Shown: in pieces, positions 43,201 through 53,800 of the stretch | How positions within the stretch are numbered: the stretch's first letter is position 1 | How the letters are laid out: every line of letters begins with the position of its first letter | Assembly: GCA_037349315.1 (NCBI GenBank) | Contig: JBAIAC010000027.1 | Span: 18,461,501 to 18,525,500, forward strand | DNA length: 64,000 bases | Source: Chelydra serpentina | Taxonomy: Eukaryota; Chordata; Testudines; Chelydridae | Direction of reading: 5' to 3' | The notes under the pieces: generated by a model | Seen by the model: only the letters and a program-made list of their open reading frames with translations | The model's database searches: none | Told to the model about the DNA's origin: nothing | Position numbers and translations under genes: made by a program

Positions 43201-46090
43201 GCCCTGGCTCGCGGTTGGGTTGCGAGGATGAGTCAGAGGATGGACTTCACCTGGGCAGGCTCTTGCCAGCCTCCCTAAATTGGGTCCCCGCAGCCCTTGG
43301 AGCCTCTAAGGGAGCAGCCAGGGGCTCTCTGACATCATCCGGGGCTGTGGGACACTCGCAAATAAACCCCCTAGAGCAGGCGGATGCCAGCAGGGCTCTC
43401 CCTACGCGGTAACGCCTTGAGCGTCTCCAGCCGTCTCTTCTCTCCTGCAGGCCGGACGGGTTCATGTACCAGATGTTCCGAAACCAGTTCCTCTCCTTCT
43501 CCATGTATCAGAGTGAGTGTCCCTGTGCGGCCAGGGAGCGAGCCTCAGTGGGCCTGTTTCAGCCACGCCCTCTGGGCCCACAGCGCGTACGGGGGGTTCT
43601 TTGATGGGCTGGCAGGGGCAATGAGACGGTTTCTCCGCCCTAGCGCTCTGCGATGCTGCAGGCTCGGGCCCGGCCTGCGTAGGGCACTGTGCCCGGAGCA
43701 AGGAGGCAGCTGGGAGGGCCTCTCCCGTCACGGAGCCAGTGGCTTGCACGCTGGCCGTTCGGCAGGGATCTCCCCTTCCTGAAGCTCACCTCTCCTTGCA
43801 GGCTTTGTGCAGTTCCTGCAGTATTACTATCAGAGCGGGTGCCTGTACCGGCTGAGGGCGCTGGGGGAGAGGCACAACATGGATCTCACCGTGGGTAAGT
43901 TGCCTCCCGTCTCCCCGCCAGTGGCCAAAGCTGGAACGGACCCCGCTGCTGTCTGCCCCGGCGGGAAGCTGCCATCTACCACTCAGCTGGCTGCGGTAGC
44001 AGCAGGGACGCTGGCTTGGAATCGCTCAGGCCCTGACCCCGACTTCATGCGTGTGGGGCAGCTTGGCCCATCCCCAAACTCCGTGCAGGCAGTCGGCCAG
44101 CCGGGGGCCGGAGCAGCCCTGCTGCTCTCCCCCTGAAGCTCAGTTGGCTCAGGGCCGGTTGCACTGTGTTCTCCTCGCTGGCGTTACGGCACGGCAGGCT
44201 GGGTCGTCCCACAAATGCCTCCCTCACTTGGGGCGGCTGGGCATGTTTCTCTAGGGTACCTGGCTCAGTCGCTCTCCGGCTGGACGACGACTCCTACGGC
44301 GCACCGCTTCTCCCCTCTGAGTGCGAGAGGGGCACGCGTCGGGGGGTCCCTGGCAGTTGTGCATCAAGGGAGATGTAGTCCAGCCAGAGGTCCCAGCCCA
44401 AAGAGGAGAAAGGGAGTGCAGAGCATCTGAACGACAACTCCCATGAGGCTCTGGCACCAATTGGAGGGGGAAGATTTTGGTTCCTTAGAAAACTTGATTG
44501 CAGAGAATTTGATTTTAGATAGAACCTTTTGGCGAGCTCTACCGTTAACCCCCAGCTGCCCCCTGCATCCCCGCTTGCTTTCCAGCACTTCCCTGGCTCT
44601 CTACGCTGCTGCTCACCCAATAAAGGCAGCAGGCGGCCCTTCCTGGCCAGCCGCCTGGAAGTTAGAGCCTCTCTCGGAGCTGTGGGATCCTTTAGGACGC
44701 CAGGGTTGTCCCTGACGTCTGAATCCAGCCCCGTACTCAGACGTAAGGCCCGGAGTCTCCCTGTTGCACTGAGTTCTAAGACCCCCTTCCTGCCCCTTCT
44801 CTGCAGAGGGCTTCCAGTCGTGGATGTGGAGGGGCCTCACTTTCTTGCTGCCGTTCCTCTTCTTTGGCCAGGTGAGTCCGCACCGTCCGCCCCGGGCGTC
44901 TCTGTGCCTCTTGGCAAGGGGGCTGTGCCCTCGGGGATTGTAATGGGTTTAGTGGTGCTCCCTCGCTCCCAATTCCGCCAGCCTAGGAGATGGCGCTAAT
45001 GACACGGGCTAGCGTGCTCCCAACCAGGTGCCAGCGGGGGAGCGAGTCGAAGCCGCGTTGGGGCGAGCGGAGTGCCTGGGAGACGCTAGCGGCTTGCAGG
45101 TGCGGGAAGCTGGGGAGCACAAGTCTGGCCGGCCCCTCCTGATAGAGACGTGCATACGACCAGGCGCCTTAAATATTTAAACCGGCAACGCCTGCTCTCG
45201 CCTCGTGAGTGGGGATTTTCAGAGGCGGCGCTGCCCCAAATCCCAGCGACATTCAGGAAGAGCTGCCCGGTGCCTCAGGCTGGGTATGTGGGTAGCAGGG
45301 GGGAGGCTCAGGGAGCTGGCCTGGGATGCGCCCGTGCTGGGGACCATCTTACCTGAGTCTCTGTGGAAACTGTCCCTTAACCCCGCGTCTCCTTCAGTTC
45401 TGGCAGCTTTACAATGCGGTTACCCTCTTCCGTCTGGCCAGGCACCCGCAGTGCAAGGAGTGGCAGGTGAGCGAGCCGCTCGGGCAAAGGGAGCATGGAG
45501 GGAGGGGGGTGGAGCATGGAAGTGAGATGATGCCTTGGAAACCGCCCCCGCCAACCCTCGTCCTCCCAGCAGCAGCTTGAGTGCTTGGCTGGCTGAGATG
45601 CGCCGGCACATGGTGGATGCAGCCGTTCTGCTGTGTAAGGATCCCAGCGGCTGCCGACTTGGCTGGGGCACGGGCCGTTTGGGTCTGGTTGCCAGACTTC
45701 CTCCCCGCACTGTTAGGGGTGTCAGAACAGGGGTGAAGGGCCCACCTGTGCCCTCACCCCAAAGGCAGCGAGAAATGTGGGGCTGGGAGCTCAGGCCTCG
45801 TCCCTCCCCCTGTGCTGAGGCAGGAATACATCTACGAGGGATCTGAGTCAGGCGGCTGGGAGCAGCCTGGAGCAGCAGCGTGATTGATGGGCTGTGGCCT
45901 AGGAGATCCCAGCTCACTACAGCCTCCTGGGCTCCTGCTGGTGGGTTAATTCTAGTGTCTCCCGTTAAACTCTCAGGTTCTCATGTGCGGGCTCCCCTTC
46001 TTCGTGCTCTTCGCGGGGAATTTCACCACCACCCTGCGGGTCGTCCACCAGAAATTCCAGAACCAGAACCAAGACACTAAGGCCGAGTGA
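31160..46090 (+). CDS. TMEM120A: TMEM120A (TACAN), CoA-binding six-pass membrane protein
   Basis: TMEM120A is an inner nuclear envelope/ER protein with an ELOVL-like fold that binds coenzyme A. It is implicated in adipogenesis and was proposed, with dispute, as a mechanosensitive channel. Coding exons are 31160-31234, 38916-39034, 39519-39635, 40608-40667, 41068-41163, 42505-42594, 43083-43148, 43451-43512, 43802-43894, 44807-44871, 45398-45466 and 45977-46090, all in phase; 341 residues (human 343). Residues 10-100 form a Lys/Glu-rich coiled coil. Six hydrophobic segments follow from about 128. The WWVFHH motif with H194 and H195 corresponds to human W193/H196/H197 of the CoA pocket. Identity to human is very high from residue 96 (MEAYLPKKN) on. 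Intron 1 is 7.7 kb and starts with a donor-copy minisatellite. It converges with POR. Confidence 0.97.
31231..32112. repeat. About 43-bp minisatellite carrying splice-donor copies, TMEM120A intron 1
   Basis: The unit is ggcttgccagggagctg, tgggggcaggtacgtgg and a G-run of variable length. The first unit overlaps the real exon 1 donor (GCAG|GTACCT). I count 19 further CAGGTAC copies between 31275 and 32076: 17 read CAGGTACGT, one CAGGTACGG (31938) and one CAGGTACCG (32070). Confidence 0.95.
33656..33838 (-). mobile_element. tRNA-derived SINE with CR1-like tail (minus)
   Basis: Reverse copy of the 2665-2853 SINE: catagaatatcagggttgga at the left (tail) and actgagctatccctctt at the right (A-box side). 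Nearly full length. Confidence 0.88.
34290..34716. mobile_element. hAT-like MITE with perfect 8-bp TSD
   Basis: Ends caggggaggccaacc and ggctggctgcccctg; ctctagtg is duplicated exactly at 34282-34289 and 34717-34724. The interior is C-rich and has no transposase. Confidence 0.85.
34885..35060 (+). mobile_element. MIR-like CORE-SINE fragment
   Basis: tggtataatggctagaatgc, then cttgggagacctagttc and ctgtagaaatgggatat follow the order of MIR/CORE-SINE landmarks, and the sequence is strongly diverged. Confidence 0.5.
35262..35428 (-). mobile_element. tRNA-derived SINE (minus), variant tail
   Basis: It shares the tRNA-like head and linker with the copy at 33656-33838 (cctcaaggattgaactcaca, ccaatgctcaaaccactga). 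The tail (tcatagaactgaacggtcga) is a different CR1-like subtype. Confidence 0.75.
35830..36521. mobile_element. hAT-like non-autonomous element
   Basis: The left cagtggttttcaaactg and right agttttgaaaaccactg are inverted repeats of the CAGTGGTTYTCAAA type. Flanking 8-mers ctcgaagg and ctctagga are partly alike. It contains a CCCCAGCCC-rich inner block. Confidence 0.8.
37378..37560. mobile_element. TIR element (gggcttgtctacac family)
   Basis: gggcctgtctacacagtgct at the left pairs with atcgtgtagacaagccc at the right; a ctgcagtc segment is also mirrored inside. Confidence 0.65.
38383..38475 (+). mobile_element. MIR-like SINE fragment
   Basis: agtggctagaacactgggct, then tctggcactgacctgctggg and tgaccttggccaagtca match MIR landmarks. 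Confidence 0.55.
38916..39034 (+). CDS. TMEM120A: TMEM120A exon 2
   Basis: Acceptor TTGCCAG; donor CAAAAA|GTAAGG. Residues 26-64 encode coiled coil ([26 protein letters not shown]). Confidence 0.96.
39519..39635 (+). CDS. TMEM120A: TMEM120A exon 3
   Basis: Acceptor TCCCCAG; donor AATGG|GTAAGA. Residues 65-103 encode the rest of the coiled coil and [12 protein letters not shown]. Confidence 0.96.
40608..40667 (+). CDS. TMEM120A: TMEM120A exon 4
   Basis: Acceptor CCTCTAG; donor GCTAA|GTAATG. It encodes [19 protein letters not shown], identical to human over this stretch. Confidence 0.97.
   Translation, partial: VVPESGAWERECDSTQQAG
41068..41163 (+). CDS. TMEM120A: TMEM120A exon 5
   Basis: Acceptor CCTGCAG; donor TCCAG|GTGAGT. 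It encodes [16 protein letters not shown], then the first membrane segment and RFLLNSR. Confidence 0.97.
41201..41287 (+). mobile_element. CR1/SINE 3' tail fragment in TMEM120A intron 5
   Basis: Only the shared tail remains (ggttggactagatgacctcc through attctatgattctatg). It cannot be assigned to CR1 or the SINE. Confidence 0.75.
42505..42594 (+). CDS. TMEM120A: TMEM120A exon 6
   Basis: Acceptor GCGACAG; donor TCCAG|GTGAGC. It encodes [20 protein letters not shown], then ECILITNGS. Confidence 0.97.
43083..43148 (+). CDS. TMEM120A: TMEM120A exon 7 (CoA-pocket His pair)
   Basis: Acceptor CCCCCAG; donor ACTTG|GTGAGT. It encodes [20 protein letters not shown], with the His-His pair at residues 194-195. 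Confidence 0.97.
43451..43512 (+). CDS. TMEM120A: TMEM120A exon 8
   Basis: Acceptor TCCTGCAG; donor TCAGA|GTGAGT. It encodes [20 protein letters not shown]. Confidence 0.97.
43802..43894 (+). CDS. TMEM120A: TMEM120A exon 9
   Basis: Acceptor CTTGCAG; donor GTGG|GTAAGT. It encodes [20 protein letters not shown] and [10 protein letters not shown]. Confidence 0.97.
44807..44871 (+). CDS. TMEM120A: TMEM120A exon 10
   Basis: Acceptor TCTGCAG; donor GCCAG|GTGAGT. It encodes [20 protein letters not shown] and GQ. Confidence 0.97.
45398..45466 (+). CDS. TMEM120A: TMEM120A exon 11
   Basis: Acceptor CCTTCAG; donor GGCAG|GTGAGC. It encodes [20 protein letters not shown] and EWQ, phase 0 to 0. Confidence 0.97.
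45977..46090 (+). CDS. TMEM120A: TMEM120A exon 12 (last coding)
   Basis: Acceptor CTCTCAG. It encodes [20 protein letters not shown], then RVVHQKF and a short polar tail; TGA at 46088-46090. Confidence 0.97.
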   Translation, partial: VLMCGLPFFVLFAGNFTTTLRVVHQKFQNQNQDTKAE

Positions 46091-46311
46091 GAGAAGAGGA
46101 GCTGATGCTGAGACCCGGGGTGGGGGGAGCTCGTTTTCTCTCTCTACCCTCCACCCCTTGCTGTCTCCTAGCCACACTCCAGGCTTTGCCGTCCGACTCT
46201 CCTCCTCCTCCCCCCTTGAACACGTACCCGTTCCTCAGAGGCAGGCCCCCGGGGCCCTGGTGCCGAGCTGTGGGACCTGTACAGCGAACCTCAGGGGAAT
46301 GTATGTGATCC

Positions 46312-46317
46312 AGTAAA
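46312..46317 (+). terminator. TMEM120A: Likely TMEM120A polyadenylation signal (AGTAAA)
   Basis: An AGTAAA variant lies 222 bp past the stop codon. A canonical AATAAA at 47359-47364 is an alternative for a longer 3' UTR. Confidence 0.5.
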
Positions 46318-48807
46318 CCAAGCTGCTGAAGTCCGATGCACCTGCCTGGTGCGAGGCTCCCTACCCATCCTGGCCCTGGCACACCCTGTCTTTGCTGCGC
46401 CCCTGCTGTGATGCAGGATGGGAGCGATCTCCCCCAAGGGCACTGGGGCCAGCCAGGCAGTCATGGTCCCACTCTTGCCCCCAGGGGCCGGGACTACATT
46501 TCCCCCTTTGCTCCAGAAGTGGGGTGACTAGGGCAGCTATTCCAGACCCACCTGTGCTTAGCTCAGATGTTAAGACGACCCCTTTCGTAGGGGTCAGGCC
46601 AAACCACTACCATGAATACCCAGCTAGCTCCAAGGAACCAGAGAATTGAATTCGCCTGGGACGGGGGGGAGGGAGCAGCCCCCAGCCCTGGCCTTATTCC
46701 AGGCTCCCCTTCCCAGGGACAGTGCTGCTGAGAGACAAGGGGCAAATGGCTTAGCAACTCCTGCTTGTGGAACCATCCCCCTTGCGTGAGGCCCCCGGGG
46801 AAGCCCTGTGGCTGGGAGAACTGGCTGTGGGGGGGCGGCAAGGCTCTCCTAGCCCCCTCACGGGAGTGGATTCCCCAAGGCCTGGCTCTTTCACAAATCT
46901 AGCGATGGAAAACGCATGCTTTAGGAGTGTTCGGACCTCTTTGCTACAGTGATCTGCACTGTGGGGCCACCCTGTATCCTCTCTGCTCCAGCAGGATGAT
47001 TTAAGGGCACTTGAGCATCATGATCCTGGAACTGGTGCAACCTAATTTCCCAGCCTCCCTTCCCCCCCCCCCCCCCCCCAAAATCAATTCATTGGGCAGC
47101 AGAAGCAGAGCAAGGGAAGAGATGCCAAAAACCACACAGGAAACTGGGTCTCGCTAGGGCTAGAAAGTAGCTTGAGGACTTGAGCTCTGCCTTCCTAGCC
47201 AGCAGGTTCCCTGGGCTGGTCTCCTTGGCTGGCTTGTGAGCTGCAGGGGGAAGTCTGAGCAGGTACCGAGCGCTGGTTCTGGGGAAGACGCATCACGGAG
47301 GGAGCTGTCGTACTTGTGTTAACGTCTATGCGCCTCCTTTGACAGGAAGCTTGTCCAAAATAAAGGGAGGAAGGGGCAATCTCTTCCCATGATGGAGCCA
47401 TCTCTGATCCCAACCAGTCTTAATCCACCGGCGGGGTAGTTCCAGGCTGGGGGGAGGAGGAGATGATGTTTCAAAGGAAGGAAGAGGGCTGGGGGGGGCA
47501 GTCCATTCTCACTGCCTCTGCCCAGAACTCTGCTACTGAGGGAGAACTCGGGGGGTAAGTGGGGCTTAGGTTTACACCTCCCCCCCCATGGTGAAATCCA
47601 GACTGGGCAAGGGGAAGACACTCCCTGGCAGGGGAGGGCGCTGCGAAGCTAAACTCAGCAGTGAGGCTCTTAACCATCAGGAGCGGTTTGTCCTCCCCTC
47701 GGTGGGGGAAACATCCCCTCACCGCTGCCTGCAGCAGGAAGGACAGTCCTGGCAGTGACGGGGAGAGAGCTGCACAGGCCTGTCTGGATTTCCAGCTGAG
47801 GGAGGGGGGCTAGGTCCTTGCTCTCCTGTCCTAGAGACGGGGCTGGCTGTGAGTGTAGACATACCTTGCATCTGTAGCTTCCCTGCTAGTGTTCAAGCTA
47901 GCCCAGGTGTGTGCACCTGGCAGTCACACCTTGAGCTGCTGCTCACTGGCTGCAGAGTGGAGCTGTGCAGCTAGACTAGACCCTGCCTTGGGGCCAGTCC
48001 ACATTTACTTCTGCCTGGCTGAAGTGAGGTGGTTCGGTCCTGCCCTTAGTGTTAATCATACTGCTGAACATGGGACTGGCTGCAGCTACGTTTTCCATCA
48101 GTTCTCCACCGGACGCCTGTTTGGAAAGAGCGGAGCGCTGAGCCGGCCTGGGAACGAGCAGAGGTGGGTATGGAGGGAAGGAGGGGCCCAGAAGGGAGGA
48201 GCGCTTGGGGGCTGGCTGTGCTGCAGGGGGCGGTGTGACAGCAGGGTGTGTAGCCAGACCTGAGCTAGCGCTGATCACAGCAGTGAGCTGCACTTCAAGC
48301 CTGCCTAGGGCAGTACACGTGTGACTAGCCCAGGCTGCTGAGGGTTCACTGCATGCACAAGTCCCAAGGAAACAGCGCCACTATGGGAAGGGAGTTTTAA
48401 ACACACTGGAGACACCGCGCTTCAGATCCCTACCCACATCTCCAGCACAGTCTTGCACCGAAAAGAGGGAAGAAGAGACTAAGTGACTTGCCCAAGGTCT
48501 CCTAGGAAAGGCTGTGGCAAAGCAGGAAATGGAAGCTGGGTCTCTTGGTCCCAGATTAGCACCCAAATCGTGGGCAGGTCACCTTTAAAGCTGTTCTTGC
48601 AAGGAAGTTGCACCTTGTGAGCGTTCCCCTTGGCATTGGGGGCTTTGTGAGAGGATGGGGCTGGGGGGTGAAGGTGACCCCAGCGTTCCTAGAAGGCCAG
48701 AGGAAGTTACTGGCTGGCAGCAGCCTGCAGCTCTGGCCCCTTGGGTCTGTTTCTCACTGAAATGAAGCAAGAGGCAACTGATCTCACGAGGCAAAATAAA
48801 GCCCCTG
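46318..48807. other. TMEM120A-POR convergent intergenic region
   Basis: No gene is recognised. It contains a poly-C run near 47066-47080 and a degenerate MIR-like block near 48475-48550 (aagtgacttgcccaaggtct). Confidence 0.6.
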
Positions 48808-48813
48808 TTTTAT
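48808..48813 (-). terminator. POR: Candidate POR polyadenylation signal
   Basis: AATAAA on the minus strand, the first one I see downstream of the POR stop codon. It implies a 3' UTR of about 1.9 kb (48790-50707), which is longer than I expect from mammals. Confidence 0.45.
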
Positions 48814-50707
48814 TCCAAGGGGACAGTATATTTAAAATTATTTACATTCATTGGCCAGGCTGAGCACTTTCCCGTGAGCAGATCTCAAGAAGGGGTGAAC
48901 ATAAAACACAGACACCAAAACCGTGCCTGGAGACACTGCGAATGGGGTTCAGTTCATGTAACTCACCAAGCACGTGGGGGGCCCAGTCCTCCTCCCTACT
49001 CCCCAGGGCTGACTGCAGCTGCACATTAGTGCCCCCTGCAGGCCAGTAGCTGGAATTACTCCCCACCCTTTCCCAGGAGGAGGCTTCAGCCATCTCCTGT
49101 CTCCTCTGACTCAGGAAACAGGGCTCAGTGGAGGCAAGCGCTGCAGTTAAGTCCCTGCCCTCTTGACACCACAGCAGTGACTACCCGAGACTCAAGCCCC
49201 AGGCTAGGGAAGCAGCCCTGGGAGCTGCCTTGCTAGTCGCTGGAGGTCAGTGATGGCTCAGGAGTGAGCGAGGGGCCTAGGCTTCCAGAGGGATTTTCTG
49301 TCGCTGGCCTGGGAAGTTACAGAGCAAGTCACCACTTTGCTGAGACTTGAGCATTAAGCTGCTGGGAGTCAGCCCTGGCTCCCACCACCAGCCAGAGCAG
49401 GCTTCAGGATGGGAGTCAGGCCAGGGCTGGGGAGAGCTGTGGGGCTGATCTATTGGCAGCCCAGGACTCCAAGGGGGGCTCAGGTAGGAGTCACTGGCGC
49501 AGCTCTCGAGCCAGACCAGAGACCCCTCTGATCACAGCATGGCCAAGGAGCTGGGCAGATCACACCAGGGCAGGCTGGGCCTAGGTCTCACTCCAGCTGG
49601 GGTAGCTTCGCAGGCTCTCAGCTGGCCGGGGCTGGTTTCAGGCCGCAGGAGAATTTCAAAGCGCACTGACTATGGGGTGCAAGGCACAGGGGCCTGGCCC
49701 ATCGAGCAGGGCTGCAGGCTGCCCCGTCACCGCGAGAGGGGGCTCACCCCAGCACTGTTGCTCAGGCTGAGTGCCAGCAGGACAGGACCCGCTTTGCCCA
49801 CGAAACGACCCGCAAGCAGCTAGTGCCGGAAGTCTCGTGGGGCAAGGGAGACACGGGACTCAGCATCCTGGCCTCTGCCAGTGGAGACCTGCTGCCCTGC
49901 GAGGGAGCCAGGCAATCTCTCTCCCATTCGCTGCCCTCAGCCCTGGGCTCCCCACGTGCAGCAGCCCAGGGGCTGGGTTGCTTTCCAAACCCGCATGCTC
50001 CAGGCAGCACCTGGTCCCAGCTGGATCTGTTCACGCTCTCAGTACCGGCAGGGGCCAGGTCTGGACTGCAGCACTCCTGCCCGCCCACGGCTCTGCCCGG
50101 ATCACCACCAGACCATGCCCGAGCAGGGGGCGCACCTCTGCTTGCACCAGATTGTCCCCAAAGAACGGGTTAAAACTTGTGGGAGAGAAGGGGGCATTGG
50201 GGCCTAGGGGGGATTGGCTGGAAGCCAGGGGCTGGGTACGGGAAGGGCGGCCCCTCACCCCCACTTCACAGTTTCCACAGGAGCACAAAGCGGCTCAGGA
50301 GAGAGGAGGGGCGTGAGCGGCCTGCAGCCGGATCGCTGCACAGCCGGCAAAGCAGAGCGGGCAGCCCCGCCAGTTAACTGGCCTTGCCCTGCGGCGCAGG
50401 AGAAGGGAACCCAGGAGCGGGTCACCAAGCCCTGGCTCCTGTTGGTTCCTGGGGCGAGCCCGTCCATCCCCGTGGAGACGCGTCTCCCCCCAGAAAACCC
50501 CGGGGGATTCCAGCAGTTCCCGCCCCACCCTTCGCAGGGCTCTCGAGAGCAGTCCCGCGGAGGGGGAGGTGGGTTCAGAAGGGCGATTACCAGGAAAGGG
50601 GATCTAAGGGTTAGTTGCGTTTCAGGGGCACGTTCTTGCAGGTGCCCTTCGTCTCCCGTCCAGCAGCCGTCTGGGAATCCCTCCTCTCCCCGACCCGGGA
50701 GCCCGGC

Positions 50708-50852
50708 TTAGCTCCAGACGTCCAGGGAGTAGCGGCCTTTGGTCATCAGTTTCTTTACATAGTCCACGGCCTGGGGCTGGGTCATGCTCCCAAACTCCGC
50801 CACGATTTCGTAGAAGGCGTTGTGCACGTCCCGCGCCATGTTGCGAGCGTCG
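50708..50852 (-). CDS. POR: POR last exon, residues 633-680
   Basis: Acceptor CTCCAG|C at 50853. It encodes [20 protein letters not shown], then [15 protein letters not shown] and TAA at 50710-50708. Confidence 0.97.
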
Positions 50853-53800
50853 CTGGAGTGACAAGGGCACAGCGAGGACGTGAGTGAGGGCAGGCAGTGC
50901 TCCTCCACCTCCCTCGGCTCCGGAGCCCCGGGGGAAGGGGAGCCACTGCAGAGGCCAGGCTGGGCAGAGACTGGAAAGGAAGGTACCAGCTCCCCAGCCT
51001 CTGGGGCCAGGCCCCAGCTGTGCAGCTCCCTCAAGGAATGTGGCTTAGCTTGGGCCCCACCCACAGGAAATGCCAGGCTGCTGTGGGCACCTGCAGCGCA
51101 ATCTGGCCTAGCCGGGATCAGCCCCAGGTCTAAGGAGCTTGGCTACTGAGGGATCAGAGGGACACTGAGCAGGTAAACGCCACGTTATGGAGTTTGGGCA
51201 ACTACCCCCGGGACCTGCGGCCTGCAACGCGTGTCGGCCTGGCACCCGCCAGCGTCCCCGGGGCTAGCAGCCTGCAACGCATCAGCCTGGCACCCGCCAG
51301 CGTCCCCGGGGCCAGCAGCCTGCAACGCATCAGCCTGGCACCCGCCAGCGTCCCCGGGGCCAGCAGCCTGCAACGCGCCCCAGCCCGGCACCCGCCAGCG
51401 TCCCCGGGGCCAGCAGCCTGCAACGCGCCCCAGCCCGGCACCCGCCAGCGTCCCCGGGGCCAGCCGCCTGCAACGCGCCCCAGCCCGGCCCCCGCCAGCG
51501 TCCCCGGGGCCAGCCGCCTGCAACGCATCAGCCTGGCCCCCGCCAGCGTCCCCGGGGCCAGCCGCCTGCAACGCATCAGCCTGGCACCCGCCAGCGTCCC
51601 CGGGGCCAGCAGCCTGCAACGCGCCCCAGCCCGGCACCCGCCAGCGTCCCCGGGGCCAGCAGCCTGCAACGCGCCCCAGCCTGGCACCTGCCACCGTCCC
51701 CGGGGCCAGCCGCCTGCAACGTGTGTCAGCCCGGCACCCGCCAGCGTCCCCGGGGCCAGCAGCCTGCAACGCGTGTCGGCCTGGCACCCGCCAGCGTCCC
51801 CGGGGCCAGCAGCCTGCAACGCGTGTCGGCCTGGCACCCGCCAGCGTCCCCGGGGCCAGCCGCCTGCAACGCATCAGCCTGGCACCCGCCAGCGTCCCCG
51901 GGGCCAGCCGCCTACAACGTGTGTCGGCCCGGCACCCGCCACCGTCCCCGGGGCCAGCCACCTGCAACGCGTGTCGGCTCGGCACCCGCCAGCGTCCCCG
52001 GGGCCAGCCACCTGCAACGCGTGTCGGCCTGGCACCCGCCAGCGTCCCCGGGGCCAGCCGCCTGCAACGCGTGTCGGCTCGGCACCCGCCAGCGCTCACT
52101 AATCTGCACAGCACACCTGCCATGCAAGGAGCGGCCCCAGTTAACAACCTGGGAAGTAAATAGAGGGGGGGGCGTCTCGCCAAAGGCTATCTGACAGGTC
52201 CATGGCAGAGCTGGGGGAGAACCAAGGAGTTCCTGGCTCCCAGGCCTGTGCTTAGACCACACTGCTCTTATTCCATCCCCAGCTGCATTGCGGGGAGGGG
52301 AGTGGGGAGAGCACATCACTCACTGAACCTGGCCCTGGCCCCTTGGCAGCCATTTCTCCTCCCTCCCTGGAACCCAAACGGCCCCTCTCCTTCCCCAGGC
52401 GTTTCCCAGTTAGCCCAGGATACTCTGCCTCATGAAGTGCTCAGCCCTCCAGTACAGTCCGTGCTCCCCAGAGTGCCAGGCCTGCTGTGGGCACTGAAGG
52501 AGCCAGCAGCCCTCAGCCCAGGGAGCTGCTGAAAGGGCTTTATTTTCAATAGTCCCAGCTGGTCCAAGGTGCCCCCCCCCATTATCTCAGCAAGGCCCTT
52601 CTCTGCGGGCGCTCTGCAGTGACTCTATTCCCAGCCTGTGTCTGCTAGGACCTGAGAGACTAGGAGCGGTACGTACGGACACAGCCTGCCCCAACAGGTT
52701 CATCGTCTACAGAGACACAGGGCGGGAGGGGAAGCTGGGGACCGAACCCAGGTCTGTGTCCACGCCCACAGCAAGGCCTCGAGCCTGCCCCCTGCTGGCA
52801 GACCCTCACTCCTGTACCCCAGTGACTTTACTGGGGCTCGTAGGACCGGGATCGGAGCCTAGCACAGGACGGTGACGGAGGGACAGGGGCACTGCTGGCC
52901 GTGACAGGGGTGCCAGCCCCCGTGTGCGAGTCGAGAGCTTTGCTCCCCCCCTTTCACACCCAGGGGAGCGTCAATGAACCCAATGTAGGGTTTAAGAAGT
53001 GAGCCCAGCCACACAGGTGCATCCCTTAAAGCAAATCAAGGTGCAAGGTCCTTGTAAAGCCACAGGCCAGCCCTCCCCCCGAGAATAGGGGCCAGCAATG
53101 GGGAGCCCTGGATTATCCCACAGTCCAGCCAAGGGCCCCGATGCAGTGCAGCCTGCGAGGACCCCACCAGTGCTGCCGGGGCCGGCCTTACCCGCACACG
53201 TAGATGTGAGCGCTGCCTTCGTGGATCAGCTTCCAGACCCCCTCTTTGTTTTCCTTCAGCAAGTGCTGGACGTAGACCTGGCAGAACAAAGGCAGCGGGG
53301 TTTAGAGCAGCGGGGAAGGGAGCAACGCGCAGTCCCTGCGCCACACTCAGCCAGCCGCCGACCTGCCGCATGTCCCTCCGGGAGGGAACCAAAACTGCAG
53401 AGGGGACGTCCGTGGGCCTGACCCACTCCGGTGGGGAGGGAGGGGGAAAACGGACATTAGGGCAGGCTCTTGAGCCGAGCAGGAGGGCAGACTGGCGCTC
53501 TCCACCGCTGTGGCACCCCCCCATTCATGCCCCGCCAGGTGCACTCCGCAGGGCGTGGGGCCGCCTTGCTCTGACGCGCAGGGTACAGGCCGATGCTGCC
53601 AGGACGCGGTTGGAGCAGTAGCCTGGGCTGGCGGCTCCCAGGGCCTCTCCTCCTGCAGCCCCCACCCACCTGCAAGAGTCCAGCCGCCCGCACAGGGCCT
53701 CTTGGCTGGCCGTTACCTTCTGGGCTTGGTCCCTGGAGAAGGCGACGTTGAGCTGGGTGAGGGCTCCCTCCTTGTGGAACTGGGCGAGCTCCTCTCGGTA

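Noticed and set aside
51185..52194. Frames of 211-332 codons in the POR last intron
   Set aside because: Produced by the 47-51 bp minisatellite on both strands, inside an intron.
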